Shown here: positions 24,712 through 32,663 of the stretch, in pieces | Layout of the letters: every line of letters begins with the position of its first letter | Position numbering within the stretch: the first letter of the stretch is position 1 | Source of the DNA: JALZVT01 sp039029135 | GTDB taxonomy: Bacteria > Pseudomonadota > Gammaproteobacteria > Pseudomonadales > Azotimanducaceae | Assembly (NCBI GenBank): GCA_039029135.1 | Contig: JBCCGT010000026.1 | Location: 7,890-71,889, forward strand | Reading direction: 5' to 3' | DNA: 64,000 nt | Position numbers and translations under genes: made by a program | The notes under the pieces: generated by a model | Database searches by the model: none | What the model was told of the DNA's origin: nothing | Seen by the model: the letters and a program-made list of their open reading frames with translations, nothing else

Positions 24712-26781
24712 CTAAGCCAGCGGCGCGATCGACAGCGCCTGGGTGGCGCTGCGGCCGGTGTCGATCAAGAGCGCAACGCCGCCGTCTGCGAGCGCGCCGT
24801 CGCGCGCGTGCAGCACCTGATCGTTGACGCTGCCACGCAGCTTGTCGCCGTCGACCTGGAGCTCAAAGCGATAGGTGCGACCGAATTCGACGCTCGCCTC
24901 GCACTCGGCGAGCACGGTCGTGCCTTCGTATTCCCGCACGAGCTGTAGCTTCTGCGCCTGCGCGTTCAAAAGCAGGGCGTAGTAGCGGCGCAGACCCTGA
25001 TAGCGCGCCACCAGGCCGGCCCGGTCGGCCAGATGTGGCGTGACATCCGCGCTGACGCGGTAAGCGCGCCACGAACGGCAGCCGTAGCTCAACAGGCCGG
25101 TGCCCTCGTTCTGCATCAGCCGAAACGGTTCGGCGATGTGCCAGAGGGTATCCAGGGAACTGACCCAGGCGCGCTGCCACATAACGCTGCTGCGATCCGG
25201 GCGCGTCAGCGTCACCCGCGGGGCGCCGTCCCAAGACAGCTCGTGGAGACGGGCCTCGCCGGCGCCGGTGCGGACGCCGACCTGTGCGATGGGGTAGCCG
25301 CCCAGATCCGGTACCTCCCAGGTCAGGGCGAGCGTCGAACCCGCGTCGATCTCGGTCGCCGGTCCAAGCAATAGACGGGTGTCGTCGTTCTCATCGAAGA
25401 CGCGAATCGCGAGCTGCGCGCTCGTCTTCGCTTGCGCCGCCGAGACCTGAGCGCGCAGCCGCTGGCCCGGATTCAGCTGCGGCGTCGCTACCAGCGCGTA
25501 GCCGCCGCGGTGGAAAAAGCGGGAGGTTGCGAGCGAATCGACGAACACGTCGCGCAGCGCGAGCGCCGACTCGCCCTGGGCAGCGCTTAGCAGCAGCGCG
25601 CCGCCGTCCTCGGCCGTGTGCCGCAGCGAGCCCGCCTCGGCCTGAAAGCCCTGGACCGCGCCCGGCATCGCGAAGTCGATCGCGGCCTCCGCGGGCAGCG
25701 TCGTCGGCTCGCCGCGGGCACCGCGGACGAAGCTGATGATCCGCTGGCTCTCGGTCCAGGCGTCGGAGATCGCGCGCCCGCCGTCCGCGGTCGGCAGATA
25801 GCAGCGGTCCGCGACCGGCTCGCGCAGGTGCGGCGTGAGTCCCGCCAGCCCGACGCTGATGCCCATGAGACAGCCGAGGTTGCCGGAGTTGCAGTCGGTG
25901 TCCCAGCCGGCCGTGTTGACCACCTGCATGGCCTTCGCAAAGTCGCCATCGGCGTGCAGCAGGCCCATCACGATGAGCGCATGATTCGGCACCATGTGGC
26001 AGTTGCCGCCGTATTTGTCGTAGCCATAGCGCGCCTGGATCTCGCGCATGGTTGTCCGCCAGTCGTCGGGATTGCGTGCGTGCCAGTCGCGGACGTCGTC
26101 GATCAGGCGGCGGATCAGGGAGTCGCGCGGAATGACGCCAACCGCCGCATCGAGCTGGCTGTTGGCGTCCGGCGTGACGACCGCCTGGGCCTCGGCCGCC
26201 GCTAGCGCCATCGCGCCGTGCAGCGCCTCGCCGTCGTGGGAGACCGACCCCGCGCGCCGCGCGAGCGCCGCGGCGGCCTCCGGGTCACCGGGGCACAGCA
26301 TGGCCCAGCCGTCGATGAAGATCTGCGCGCCGATCTGTTCGGCGACGACCTGACCGTTCAGCGCCATGGATCCCGAACGTGGCGCGGGGATGCCTGCCTT
26401 CAATCGCAGGTAGGCGGTGTGCTCGGTCGAATTGCCCATGCCACCCCACCAGAGCACCGAGTGTCCCTCGATCAGATAGTTGAGCCAGCTGTTGCCGATG
26501 TCCTCGGCGGTGAGGTCGTAGTCGAGTCCCTGGTCCTCGAAGGCCCGCAGGAAGGTGAAGGTGCCGGCGATGTCGTCGTCGGTGACGATCAGTCGGGTGC
26601 CGAGTCGCTCGTGGACGTAGTCGGTAATGTCGCCCAGCTCGCGCTCGATGCGGGCGTTGTCCCAGCCCTCGAAGGGCCGGCCCAAATAGACGCCGATCAG
26701 CTTGCCGAGGACGCCCGCGTAGATCTTCTCCTCGAAGGCGCGATCGAGCGGATAGGTGTTCGGTACGGTTTGCGTTGACAT
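24712..26781 (-). CDS. ADP-ribosylglycohydrolase-family protein with C-terminal extension
   Basis: A 689-residue protein with a strong GGGGAGGAG ribosome binding site. The N-terminal ~370 residues have the ARH fold: GVLGKLIGVYLGRPFEGW, the metal-binding TDDDIAGTF motif, and the second metal cluster in NTAGWDTDCNSGNLGCLMG. The C-terminal ~300 residues look like beta-sandwich carbohydrate/ligand-binding modules (repeating hydrophobic strands, e.g. RYYALLLNAQAQKLQLVREY). Members remove ADP-ribose or act on related glycosidic bonds; the long extension points to a glycan or secondary substrate instead. No signal peptide is visible. The bases between this gene and the next (24614-24711) carry a short GCGTTGTCTG-type direct repeat. 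Confidence 0.85.
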   Translation of the reverse strand: MSTQTVPNTYPLDRAFEEKIYAGVLGKLIGVYLGRPFEGWDNARIERELGDITDYVHERLGTRLIVTDDDIAGTFTFLRAFEDQGLDYDLTAEDIGNSWLNYLIEGHSVLWWGGMGNSTEHTAYLRLKAGIPAPRSGSMALNGQVVAEQIGAQIFIDGWAMLCPGDPEAAAALARRAGSVSHDGEALHGAMALAAAEAQAVVTPDANSQLDAAVGVIPRDSLIRRLIDDVRDWHARNPDDWRTTMREIQARYGYDKYGGNCHMVPNHALIVMGLLHADGDFAKAMQVVNTAGWDTDCNSGNLGCLMGISVGLAGLTPHLREPVADRCYLPTADGGRAISDAWTESQRIISFVRGARGEPTTLPAEAAIDFAMPGAVQGFQAEAGSLRHTAEDGGALLLSAAQGESALALRDVFVDSLATSRFFHRGGYALVATPQLNPGQRLRAQVSAAQAKTSAQLAIRVFDENDDTRLLLGPATEIDAGSTLALTWEVPDLGGYPIAQVGVRTGAGEARLHELSWDGAPRVTLTRPDRSSVMWQRAWVSSLDTLWHIAEPFRLMQNEGTGLLSYGCRSWRAYRVSADVTPHLADRAGLVARYQGLRRYYALLLNAQAQKLQLVREYEGTTVLAECEASVEFGRTYRFELQVDGDKLRGSVNDQVLHARDGALADGGVALLIDTGRSATQALSIAPLA

Positions 26782-26862
26782 GACGGCTCCTCCCCAGGCG
26801 GCCGGTGATCAGGTCGATTGTAGGGCATAGCTCGAGCGGGGGAAGCGGGTGCCCGGCCATGC

Positions 26863-26922
26863 TTGTCAGGGCGGGTTTCGGCTCTATAATCCCATTTACG
26901 TTATTTCTGTAATGACAGAAAT
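26863..26922 (+). promoter_or_regulatory. Sigma-70-type promoter with a perfect operator-like palindrome
   Basis: TTGTCA (26863-26868) and TATAAT (26885-26890) are 16 bp apart and near consensus. Just downstream, at about +6 to +25 of the expected start, ATTTCTGT-AATG-ACAGAAAT (26903-26922) forms a perfect 8-bp inverted repeat. This is the classical position for a repressor that blocks initiation. It points towards the sulfite oxidase-like gene starting at 27093. The regulator is not identifiable from the window. Confidence 0.6.
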
Positions 26923-27092
26923 GTCGCTACGGCCGCCCCCTGCGGGACTCGTTGCCCGCAGGACCGAGCAGGAAATAGCGTCTGCCCGCGCGGTGCGGCC
27001 GACGAGGCTTGGTCACCGCGTCAGCCGCGCCGGGCAGGCAGAGTTTGCCGGGTCCTGTAGGCTAGCGCCTCTTTGAGGCCGCCAAGGACGCC

Positions 27093-28418
27093 ATGCTCCG
27101 AAAAACCCTGCTCCGAAAAAGCAAGAGACCGCGAACGCTGGACTCGCGGCAGCCGTCCTTAGCCGCTCATCGACCATCTGCCCCGCGCGGCGCGACGGAC
27201 CAGCCGCGTCTTCTCAGTCGGCGGCGCGCGCTGCGCTTGGCCGCGCGCGCGACCGGAATGGTCGCACTCGGGCCGCTGCTGCTGCGCGCGCAGACGGCTG
27301 CTGCACCGACGGCGGCCGCACCCAACGCGCTGCTCGTCTCGCACGGCAAACCGGACCTGCGCCTGCTCAACGACCGACCCATTAACGCCGAGACCCCTGC
27401 GCACCTGCTAGACGACGAGGTCACGCCGGCCGAACGTTTTTTCGTCCGCAACAACGGCGTGCCGCCGACGGACGTTGATCCCGCGAACTGGTCGCTGACC
27501 ATCGGCGGGGAGTCCTGTCTGCGGCCGCGCAGTTTCTCGATCGCACAACTGCGCTCTGAGTTCACGCAGCGCTCGCTGCGGCTGGTCGTCGAGTGTGGCG
27601 GCAACGGTCGTGCGGAGTTTCGCCCGCGGGCCAGCGGCAATCAGTGGACCACCGGCGCGGTCGCGTGCGCCGAATGGACCGGCGTGCCGCTGCGCGAGGT
27701 GCTCGCCCGCTGCGGCGTCGGGGCGGACGCGGTCTATGTGGCCTACGTCGGCGCCGATAAACACCTGTCGGGCGCTGACAAACGCACGATCTCACGCGGC
27801 GTGCCCATCGCGAAGGCCATGGAGGCCGAATCGCTCCTCGCGTTCGAGATGAACGGCGCGCCGATTCCGCTCTTGCACGGCGCGCCGCTGCGGCTCGTCA
27901 TCGGCGGCTGGCCGGGCTCCGTGGCTGGCAAGTGGCTGACGGACATTCTGGTGCGGGATCGGGTCCACGACGGCCCGAAGATGGGCGGCAAGTCCTATCG
28001 CGTGCCCTGCGAGAGCGTGGCCCCCGGTGCCAAGGTTGCCGATGACGACATGTGCATCATCGAGTCGATGCCGGTGAAGTCGCTGATCACCCACCCGGAA
28101 TCCGGCGTGCGGGTCACGGCGGGGCAGCCGCTCGAACTGCGCGGCCACGCCTGGGCCGGCGACCGGCAAGTCAGTCGGGTAGAGGTCTCGACCGACTACG
28201 GCGCAACCTGGTCGCCGGCGACGCTATCGCCGCCGCCCAATCGGCTGGCCTGGCAGCGGTTTCGCGCGCGCGTGGTGCCGCCAAGTCCAGGCTACTACGA
28301 GGTCTGGGCGCGCGCGACGGACGAGGTGGGTGTCAGTCAGCCGATGCTGCTGCCGGGCTGGAATCCGAAGGGCTATCTGAACAACGCCTGTCACCGCATC
28401 GCCGTGCAGGCGGTGTAG
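27093..28418 (+). CDS. Sulfite oxidase-like molybdoenzyme, Tat-exported
   Basis: A 441-residue protein of the sulfite oxidase/YedY superfamily, with AAGGA a few bases before the ATG. A twin-arginine signal (LSRRRALRLAARATGMVAL) is preceded by a ~40-residue basic leader. The molybdopterin domain follows: RFFVRNNGVPP, the molybdenum ligand C168 in VVECGGNGR, and GGWPGSVAGKWLTDI. The C-terminal Mo-co dimerisation domain holds SRVEVSTDYGATWSPA and NPKGYLNNACHRI. It should oxidise sulfite or a similar oxo-acceptor in the periplasm and pass electrons to a cytochrome c. The cytochrome gene directly downstream fits a SorAB-like pair. Confidence 0.9.
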   Translation: MLRKTLLRKSKRPRTLDSRQPSLAAHRPSAPRGATDQPRLLSRRRALRLAARATGMVALGPLLLRAQTAAAPTAAAPNALLVSHGKPDLRLLNDRPINAETPAHLLDDEVTPAERFFVRNNGVPPTDVDPANWSLTIGGESCLRPRSFSIAQLRSEFTQRSLRLVVECGGNGRAEFRPRASGNQWTTGAVACAEWTGVPLREVLARCGVGADAVYVAYVGADKHLSGADKRTISRGVPIAKAMEAESLLAFEMNGAPIPLLHGAPLRLVIGGWPGSVAGKWLTDILVRDRVHDGPKMGGKSYRVPCESVAPGAKVADDDMCIIESMPVKSLITHPESGVRVTAGQPLELRGHAWAGDRQVSRVEVSTDYGATWSPATLSPPPNRLAWQRFRARVVPPSPGYYEVWARATDEVGVSQPMLLPGWNPKGYLNNACHRIAVQAV

Positions 28419-28423
28419 CCGCC

Positions 28424-28942
28424 TTGCGCAGCAACCTGTCATATCGGGCTTCTCTCGTGCTCTTACCGGCACGCTTTCCGGCCCGTCTCGCCGCATCGTT
28501 TGGCGGGCGCCTGCTGGCGCTTGTGCTGGTCTGCGGGCTAGGGGCGTGCGAGCGCGTCGGGCCGGAGCCCGCGCCGGTCGTGGCCGCCCCTGCGGCCGCC
28601 CCTTCCTCTGCCGGTTCGCCTGCTGATGTACCCGCGGACGGGCCTGCCGCGTTCGACGCGCGCAGCGGCCTCGTCATTGCCGAGGGCTGGGAACTCGCCG
28701 CCGCCCACTGCGGGGTGTGCCATTCCTATCAGCTCGTCACGGCCCAGCGTGGGGATGCGACCTACTGGCGCGACATCATCCGCTGGATGCAGCGCACCCA
28801 AAATCTCTGGCCCATTCCAGATGAGGATCGCCTGATCGACTATCTGGCCGCGAACTACGACGAGACGGAGTGGGGACGACGGCCCGCGCTGCCGCCCGCC
28901 CTGCTGCCTGTCCCGATGCGCGCAGTCGCGGGCGGGCGCTAG
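28424..28942 (+). CDS. Cytochrome c lipoprotein, probable electron acceptor of the sulfite oxidase-like protein
   Basis: A 172-residue protein. The start is taken as TTG 28424, 6 bp after the upstream stop; GTG 28457 is an alternative. A lipoprotein signal (LLALVLVCGLGAC) is followed by an alanine/proline-rich linker. A single haem c attachment motif CGVCHS lies near residue 89, with a plausible distal methionine in RDIIRWMQRTQN. It resembles SorB-type single-haem cytochromes. It probably carries electrons from the oxidase encoded just upstream. It converges with the IorB-like gene, 25 bp away. Confidence 0.83.
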   Translation: MRSNLSYRASLVLLPARFPARLAASFGGRLLALVLVCGLGACERVGPEPAPVVAAPAAAPSSAGSPADVPADGPAAFDARSGLVIAEGWELAAAHCGVCHSYQLVTAQRGDATYWRDIIRWMQRTQNLWPIPDEDRLIDYLAANYDETEWGRRPALPPALLPVPMRAVAGGR

Positions 28943-28967
28943 CGGCACCGCCCGCGCGTCGAACGTC

Positions 28968-31121
28968 TCAGGCGTCGCTCAACGGCAGCGCGCGATGGCG
29001 CTCGCCGGAGGCTGCATACACCGCGTTTGCGATTGCCGCGGCGGCCGGCGCCAGCGCGGCCTCGGCGGCGCCCGACGGTGGGGCGGAAGAGCGCACCAGT
29101 TCGATGTCCATATCCGGCACGTCGGCGTTCCTGGGCAGCTGGTAGCGGTCAAAGTTGCGCGTTGCCGCGCTGCCGCCGGCAAGTGCGAAAGACTCGCGCA
29201 GCGCCATGCCCACACCCCAGACCAGGTTGCCCTCGACCTGAGCCCGCACCTGATCGGGTGCGATGACGCGCCCGCAGTCGTGCACGCAGACGAGCCGAGT
29301 GACCGCGATCCTTCCCCTTATGCGCTCGACCTTGGCGGCCAGGGCCACGAAGGTGACGCCCTTGTAGGCCGTGGCCGCGATCCCGAACTCGCCCGATTCG
29401 CCCGCGAGCTTTACTCGCAGTCGGCGCAGGCAGTGACCGAGTCGTGGCGCGTCGAGGTGTCGCAGCCGAAACTCGATCGGCTCGATGCCGGCGGCGACCG
29501 CGAGTTCGTCCATCGCGCACTCAACCGCAAAGGTGTTGGGGGCGGCGCCCAGTCCGCGCCAGGGCCCGGTGGACATGGGCAGCCGCTCGTCCGCGAACTC
29601 GAGGCGTCGATTGGCGACCGCGTAGGGCAGCTCCATGCCGCGCTTCGTGCCCGGATCGGGCACCCGGTTCGCGAGCCAATGCAGATAGCCCGGAATGAAG
29701 GTCGAGGAGGTCAAGATCGGCGCGCCGACGGCGCGATGGTGCCAGTGCGTGATGCGGCCGTCGGCGTCGAGACCGGCCTCGATGCGGGTCGAGAACGCGG
29801 GGCCAACGTAGTTGTGGCAAAACTCGTCTTCGCGCGTCCACTGCACCTTTACCGGCACGCCCGCTGCCTTTGTGAGCCAGGCCGCCTCAACCGCGGCCTG
29901 GCACAGGACGCGTCCCCCAAACGCGCCGCCGACGCGGTGATTGTGGACACACACGCGATCGGCGGGGAGTCCGACGGCCTTCGCGGCGCTGGCGCGTACC
30001 AGCCACGGATCCTGACTGCCAGTCCAGATCTCGCAGCGCTCGGCGCCGTTCGCGTCGGTGACCCAGCGCGCGACCGCGGCGCGCGGCTCCATGGCCGCGT
30101 GTGCCGCCATCGGCGAGTCGTAGCGCAGTGACAGGCGCTGGGTCGCCGTGCGACCAGCCGCCTCGACGTCGCCGGTTCGTTCGCCGGCATGGTCCAGTGC
30201 CGCCCGCGCTGCGAAGCCGTCGACGTCCAGGGTCTGTTGGATGGCGTCCAGCGCGGGCTGCTGCAAAGGAATCCAATCCACGGCGAGCGCCTCGACGCCG
30301 GCGCGGGCCGCCATCGGCGTGCGCGCGACGACGCCGACCTGACCATCCCGCTCGACCACCGCCGTGACGCCCGCAACGCGCTGTGCCGCCTGTCGGTCAT
30401 AGCCGCGAAAACGGGCCCCGATCTGCGGGGGGCGGGCGATCTCACCGAAGTGCAGGTTGTCGACCCGCTTGTCCCGGCTGTAGGTTTCGCGACCCGTCAC
30501 GATCGCGAGGGCGCTGGGGGAGCGTTGCCGACGCCCGACGACCTGCAATTCGGCCTCGGGGCGTGCGCTTAGGAGCTCCGGATTCTGGTCGACGAGCAGC
30601 GGGATAACCGCCGCTTCGTCCGGCTGGAGCAGTTCGCCGTAACCCAGGCCGCGGCCGTCCGCGTGGACGAAGCCGCCGTCGCCTCGTGGCTCGAGCGTAC
30701 CCGCGCTCACCTCGAGCCGCAGTGCTGCCCGCTGGCGCAGCGTTTCGCGCAAACAGGCGGCGGCACGCGCGGTCAGCGTCAGATAGTTTTCGATGCTCTG
30801 GCTGCCCACCGTCATCTGACAGGGCGCCATCGCGTCGGTGTTTTGGTGGTGGCAGTCGACGATGTCGATCGGGGCAGCCAGCTCCTCCGCGACGACCTGC
30901 GACAGGCCGGTACCGATGCCCTGGCCCAGCTCCGCGCGCGGCAGCAGGAAACACACCCGACCGTTCGGCTGCAGCTGTACCCAGGTCACGATATCCGCAA
31001 CGTCGGAGCCGCCGAAGGTCGGCAGCGGTGGCACCAAAGAACAACCGCCCGCACCCACCACGGTCAGGCCACCGGCGATCCAGCCCGTGCGCGCGAGGAA
31101 CCGGCGTCGCGAGACGCTCAT
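28968..31121 (-). CDS. Xanthine dehydrogenase-family molybdopterin-binding subunit (IorB-like)
   Basis: A 717-residue large subunit of the isoquinoline 1-oxidoreductase/aldehyde-oxidase type. The start ATG at 31121 overlaps the small-subunit stop (ATGA). A Tat signal (SRRRFLARTGWIAGGL) implies export. Family markers include LLPRAELGQGIGTGLSQVVAEEL, HNHRVGGAFGGRV, GPWRGLGAAPNTFAVECAMDEL and VHDCGRVIAPDQVRAQVEGN. It should hydroxylate an aromatic or aldehyde substrate using Mo-molybdopterin cytosine dinucleotide. The substrate is unknown. It is encoded next to another molybdoenzyme, but the two belong to different Moco families. Confidence 0.9.
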   Translation of the reverse strand: MSVSRRRFLARTGWIAGGLTVVGAGGCSLVPPLPTFGGSDVADIVTWVQLQPNGRVCFLLPRAELGQGIGTGLSQVVAEELAAPIDIVDCHHQNTDAMAPCQMTVGSQSIENYLTLTARAAACLRETLRQRAALRLEVSAGTLEPRGDGGFVHADGRGLGYGELLQPDEAAVIPLLVDQNPELLSARPEAELQVVGRRQRSPSALAIVTGRETYSRDKRVDNLHFGEIARPPQIGARFRGYDRQAAQRVAGVTAVVERDGQVGVVARTPMAARAGVEALAVDWIPLQQPALDAIQQTLDVDGFAARAALDHAGERTGDVEAAGRTATQRLSLRYDSPMAAHAAMEPRAAVARWVTDANGAERCEIWTGSQDPWLVRASAAKAVGLPADRVCVHNHRVGGAFGGRVLCQAAVEAAWLTKAAGVPVKVQWTREDEFCHNYVGPAFSTRIEAGLDADGRITHWHHRAVGAPILTSSTFIPGYLHWLANRVPDPGTKRGMELPYAVANRRLEFADERLPMSTGPWRGLGAAPNTFAVECAMDELAVAAGIEPIEFRLRHLDAPRLGHCLRRLRVKLAGESGEFGIAATAYKGVTFVALAAKVERIRGRIAVTRLVCVHDCGRVIAPDQVRAQVEGNLVWGVGMALRESFALAGGSAATRNFDRYQLPRNADVPDMDIELVRSSAPPSGAAEAALAPAAAAIANAVYAASGERHRALPLSDA

Positions 31122-31597
31122 CGCACTTCCAGCGCGACTTCCCGCGCCAGCTCTGCGGCACGCAGCACCCCTTTGCGAATGCGCGTATAGGTGCCGCAGC
31201 GACACAGATTGCCGTTCATGGCGTCGACGACCTCCGCGGGCGAGGGGGTCGGGTTGCGAGCGATGAACGCGGCCGCTGTCATCATCTGCCCCGGCTGGCA
31301 GTAGCCGCACTGCGGCACCGATTCATCGATCCAAGCCTGCTGCACCAGGTGCAGCGACTCAGCCTCAGCCAGTCCCTCTATGGTGGTCACGCGGGTCTGC
31401 CCCGCGGCGCGCGCGGGCATGACGCAGGCGCGCACCGCCTCGCCGTTCATGTGCACGGTGCAGGCGCCGCAGATGCCGCGCCCGCAGCCGAACTTGGTGC
31501 CGGTGAGGCCCAGGTGGTCGCGCAGCACGGTGAGCAGCGAGGCGTCCTGCCATTCAGCAGGAATCTCGTGCGTGGCATCGTTGATGGTGAGTTGCAT
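31118..31597 (-). CDS. (2Fe-2S)-binding subunit (IorA-like)
   Basis: A 159-residue small subunit with two 2Fe-2S clusters. The plant-type cluster ligands are in KFGCGRGICGACTVHMNG and the following ACVMPA. The helical cluster is bound by QCGYCQPGQ and NLCRCGTY. A strong AAGGAGG site precedes the ATG at 31597. It passes electrons from the molybdopterin subunit encoded next, with which it overlaps by 4 bp. No third FAD subunit is present, as expected for IorAB-type two-subunit enzymes that pass electrons to a cytochrome. Confidence 0.93.
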   Translation of the reverse strand: MQLTINDATHEIPAEWQDASLLTVLRDHLGLTGTKFGCGRGICGACTVHMNGEAVRACVMPARAAGQTRVTTIEGLAEAESLHLVQQAWIDESVPQCGYCQPGQMMTAAAFIARNPTPSPAEVVDAMNGNLCRCGTYTRIRKGVLRAAELAREVALEVR

Positions 31598-31701
31598 GGG
31601 GCCTCCTTAATCAGGCTGACCCCCGCACGATGCCGCGATCGAGCGGCATGGTATTGAATAATCGCGCCAGCGTCGGTGGCGCGCAGCGATTGGGCCGGTC
31701 C

Positions 31702-32610
31702 CTAGCTCGCCTGGGCGAGGTCGACAAACGCCGACGGCGGCATGTTGTAGCGCAGCTTGAAGTCGCGGCTGAAGTGCGCCTGGTCAGCGAAGCCGCTCGC
31801 GTAGCCGGCTGCCGCCAGACCCATCTCGCCGGCGGACAGCAGCTCTGCCGAGAACTCCGCCCGCACGGCGCGCAGCAGCTGCTGGAACGACTGGCCTTCG
31901 CCCGCCAGGGCGCGCTGCAGGCTGCGCCTGGAGATGTTGAGCTGCTGCGCGACGTCCGCCAGGCGCCACCCGCGACCGATGTCGCTGCGCAGCAGGGTAC
32001 GGATACGCTCGCCGAGCGTGCTCGCCGCCGCCGCGAGCGCCGTCGGCGGGCGTTGTCGCTCAAAGGTCCGCCATGTGAGCTTCCAGCTCGCCGTATCCGG
32101 CGGCAGTGAGGCCGTGGGCACGACGCGATCGGCGGCCATCAGCGCGTGGCCGGCATCCCCGATCGCGAGCGAGAGCGAGCGGCAGCCGATGAGCTGCAGC
32201 GCCGCGGCCAGAACGCCCGCGATCACCAGATCCTCGCCTGCGGTGGGCGCCCCAGGGCCCGTGGCGTAGTGCTCGAGTTTGAGTTGCGATGCATCGCTGG
32301 CGATGACCCGCACCCGATGCTTGCCGTGGTAATAACGCTCCATGCGCTGCCAGCGTGCCAGCAGTTCCCCCGGCGTGTCGGCGGCGAGCAGCACGTTCAG
32401 CGTGGGGTCGCTGTGGACGTCGCGCAGTCCCTGGCCGATGTCGACGATCGCCGCGGGACCGAGCTCTTCCAGCGCCGCGTTCAAAAGGTCCGACTTGTGC
32501 GTGCGCTCCAGCTTGCCGGCGAAGCGCTGCTGCGTCGCGGCGGGCATGCCCGCGCGTCGCAGCCGCGCCGCGATCAGGTTGTAAAGCGCCGTGCTCGCAA
32601 AGTCGTCCAT
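31702..32610 (-). CDS. AraC family transcriptional regulator
   Basis: A 302-residue regulator. I favour ATG 32610 (GGTGGA upstream); GTG 32625 is the alternative. The N-terminal ~190 residues resemble the OruR/ArgR-type arabinose-binding-domain group of AraC regulators. The C-terminal ~95 residues contain two helix-turn-helix motifs (DVAQQLNISRRSLQRALAGEG and AAAGYASGFADQAHFSRDFKLR). It lies 104 bp upstream of iorAB-like genes on the same strand and may control them. That link is inference; the ligand is unknown. Confidence 0.88.
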   Translation of the reverse strand: MDDFASTALYNLIAARLRRAGMPAATQQRFAGKLERTHKSDLLNAALEELGPAAIVDIGQGLRDVHSDPTLNVLLAADTPGELLARWQRMERYYHGKHRVRVIASDASQLKLEHYATGPGAPTAGEDLVIAGVLAAALQLIGCRSLSLAIGDAGHALMAADRVVPTASLPPDTASWKLTWRTFERQRPPTALAAAASTLGERIRTLLRSDIGRGWRLADVAQQLNISRRSLQRALAGEGQSFQQLLRAVRAEFSAELLSAGEMGLAAAGYASGFADQAHFSRDFKLRYNMPPSAFVDLAQAS

Positions 32611-32663
32611 GGCGCAAGCGTCCACCGCGCGCCGTGAAGCGAGCGTCGTCGTTTAGCGCCTAG

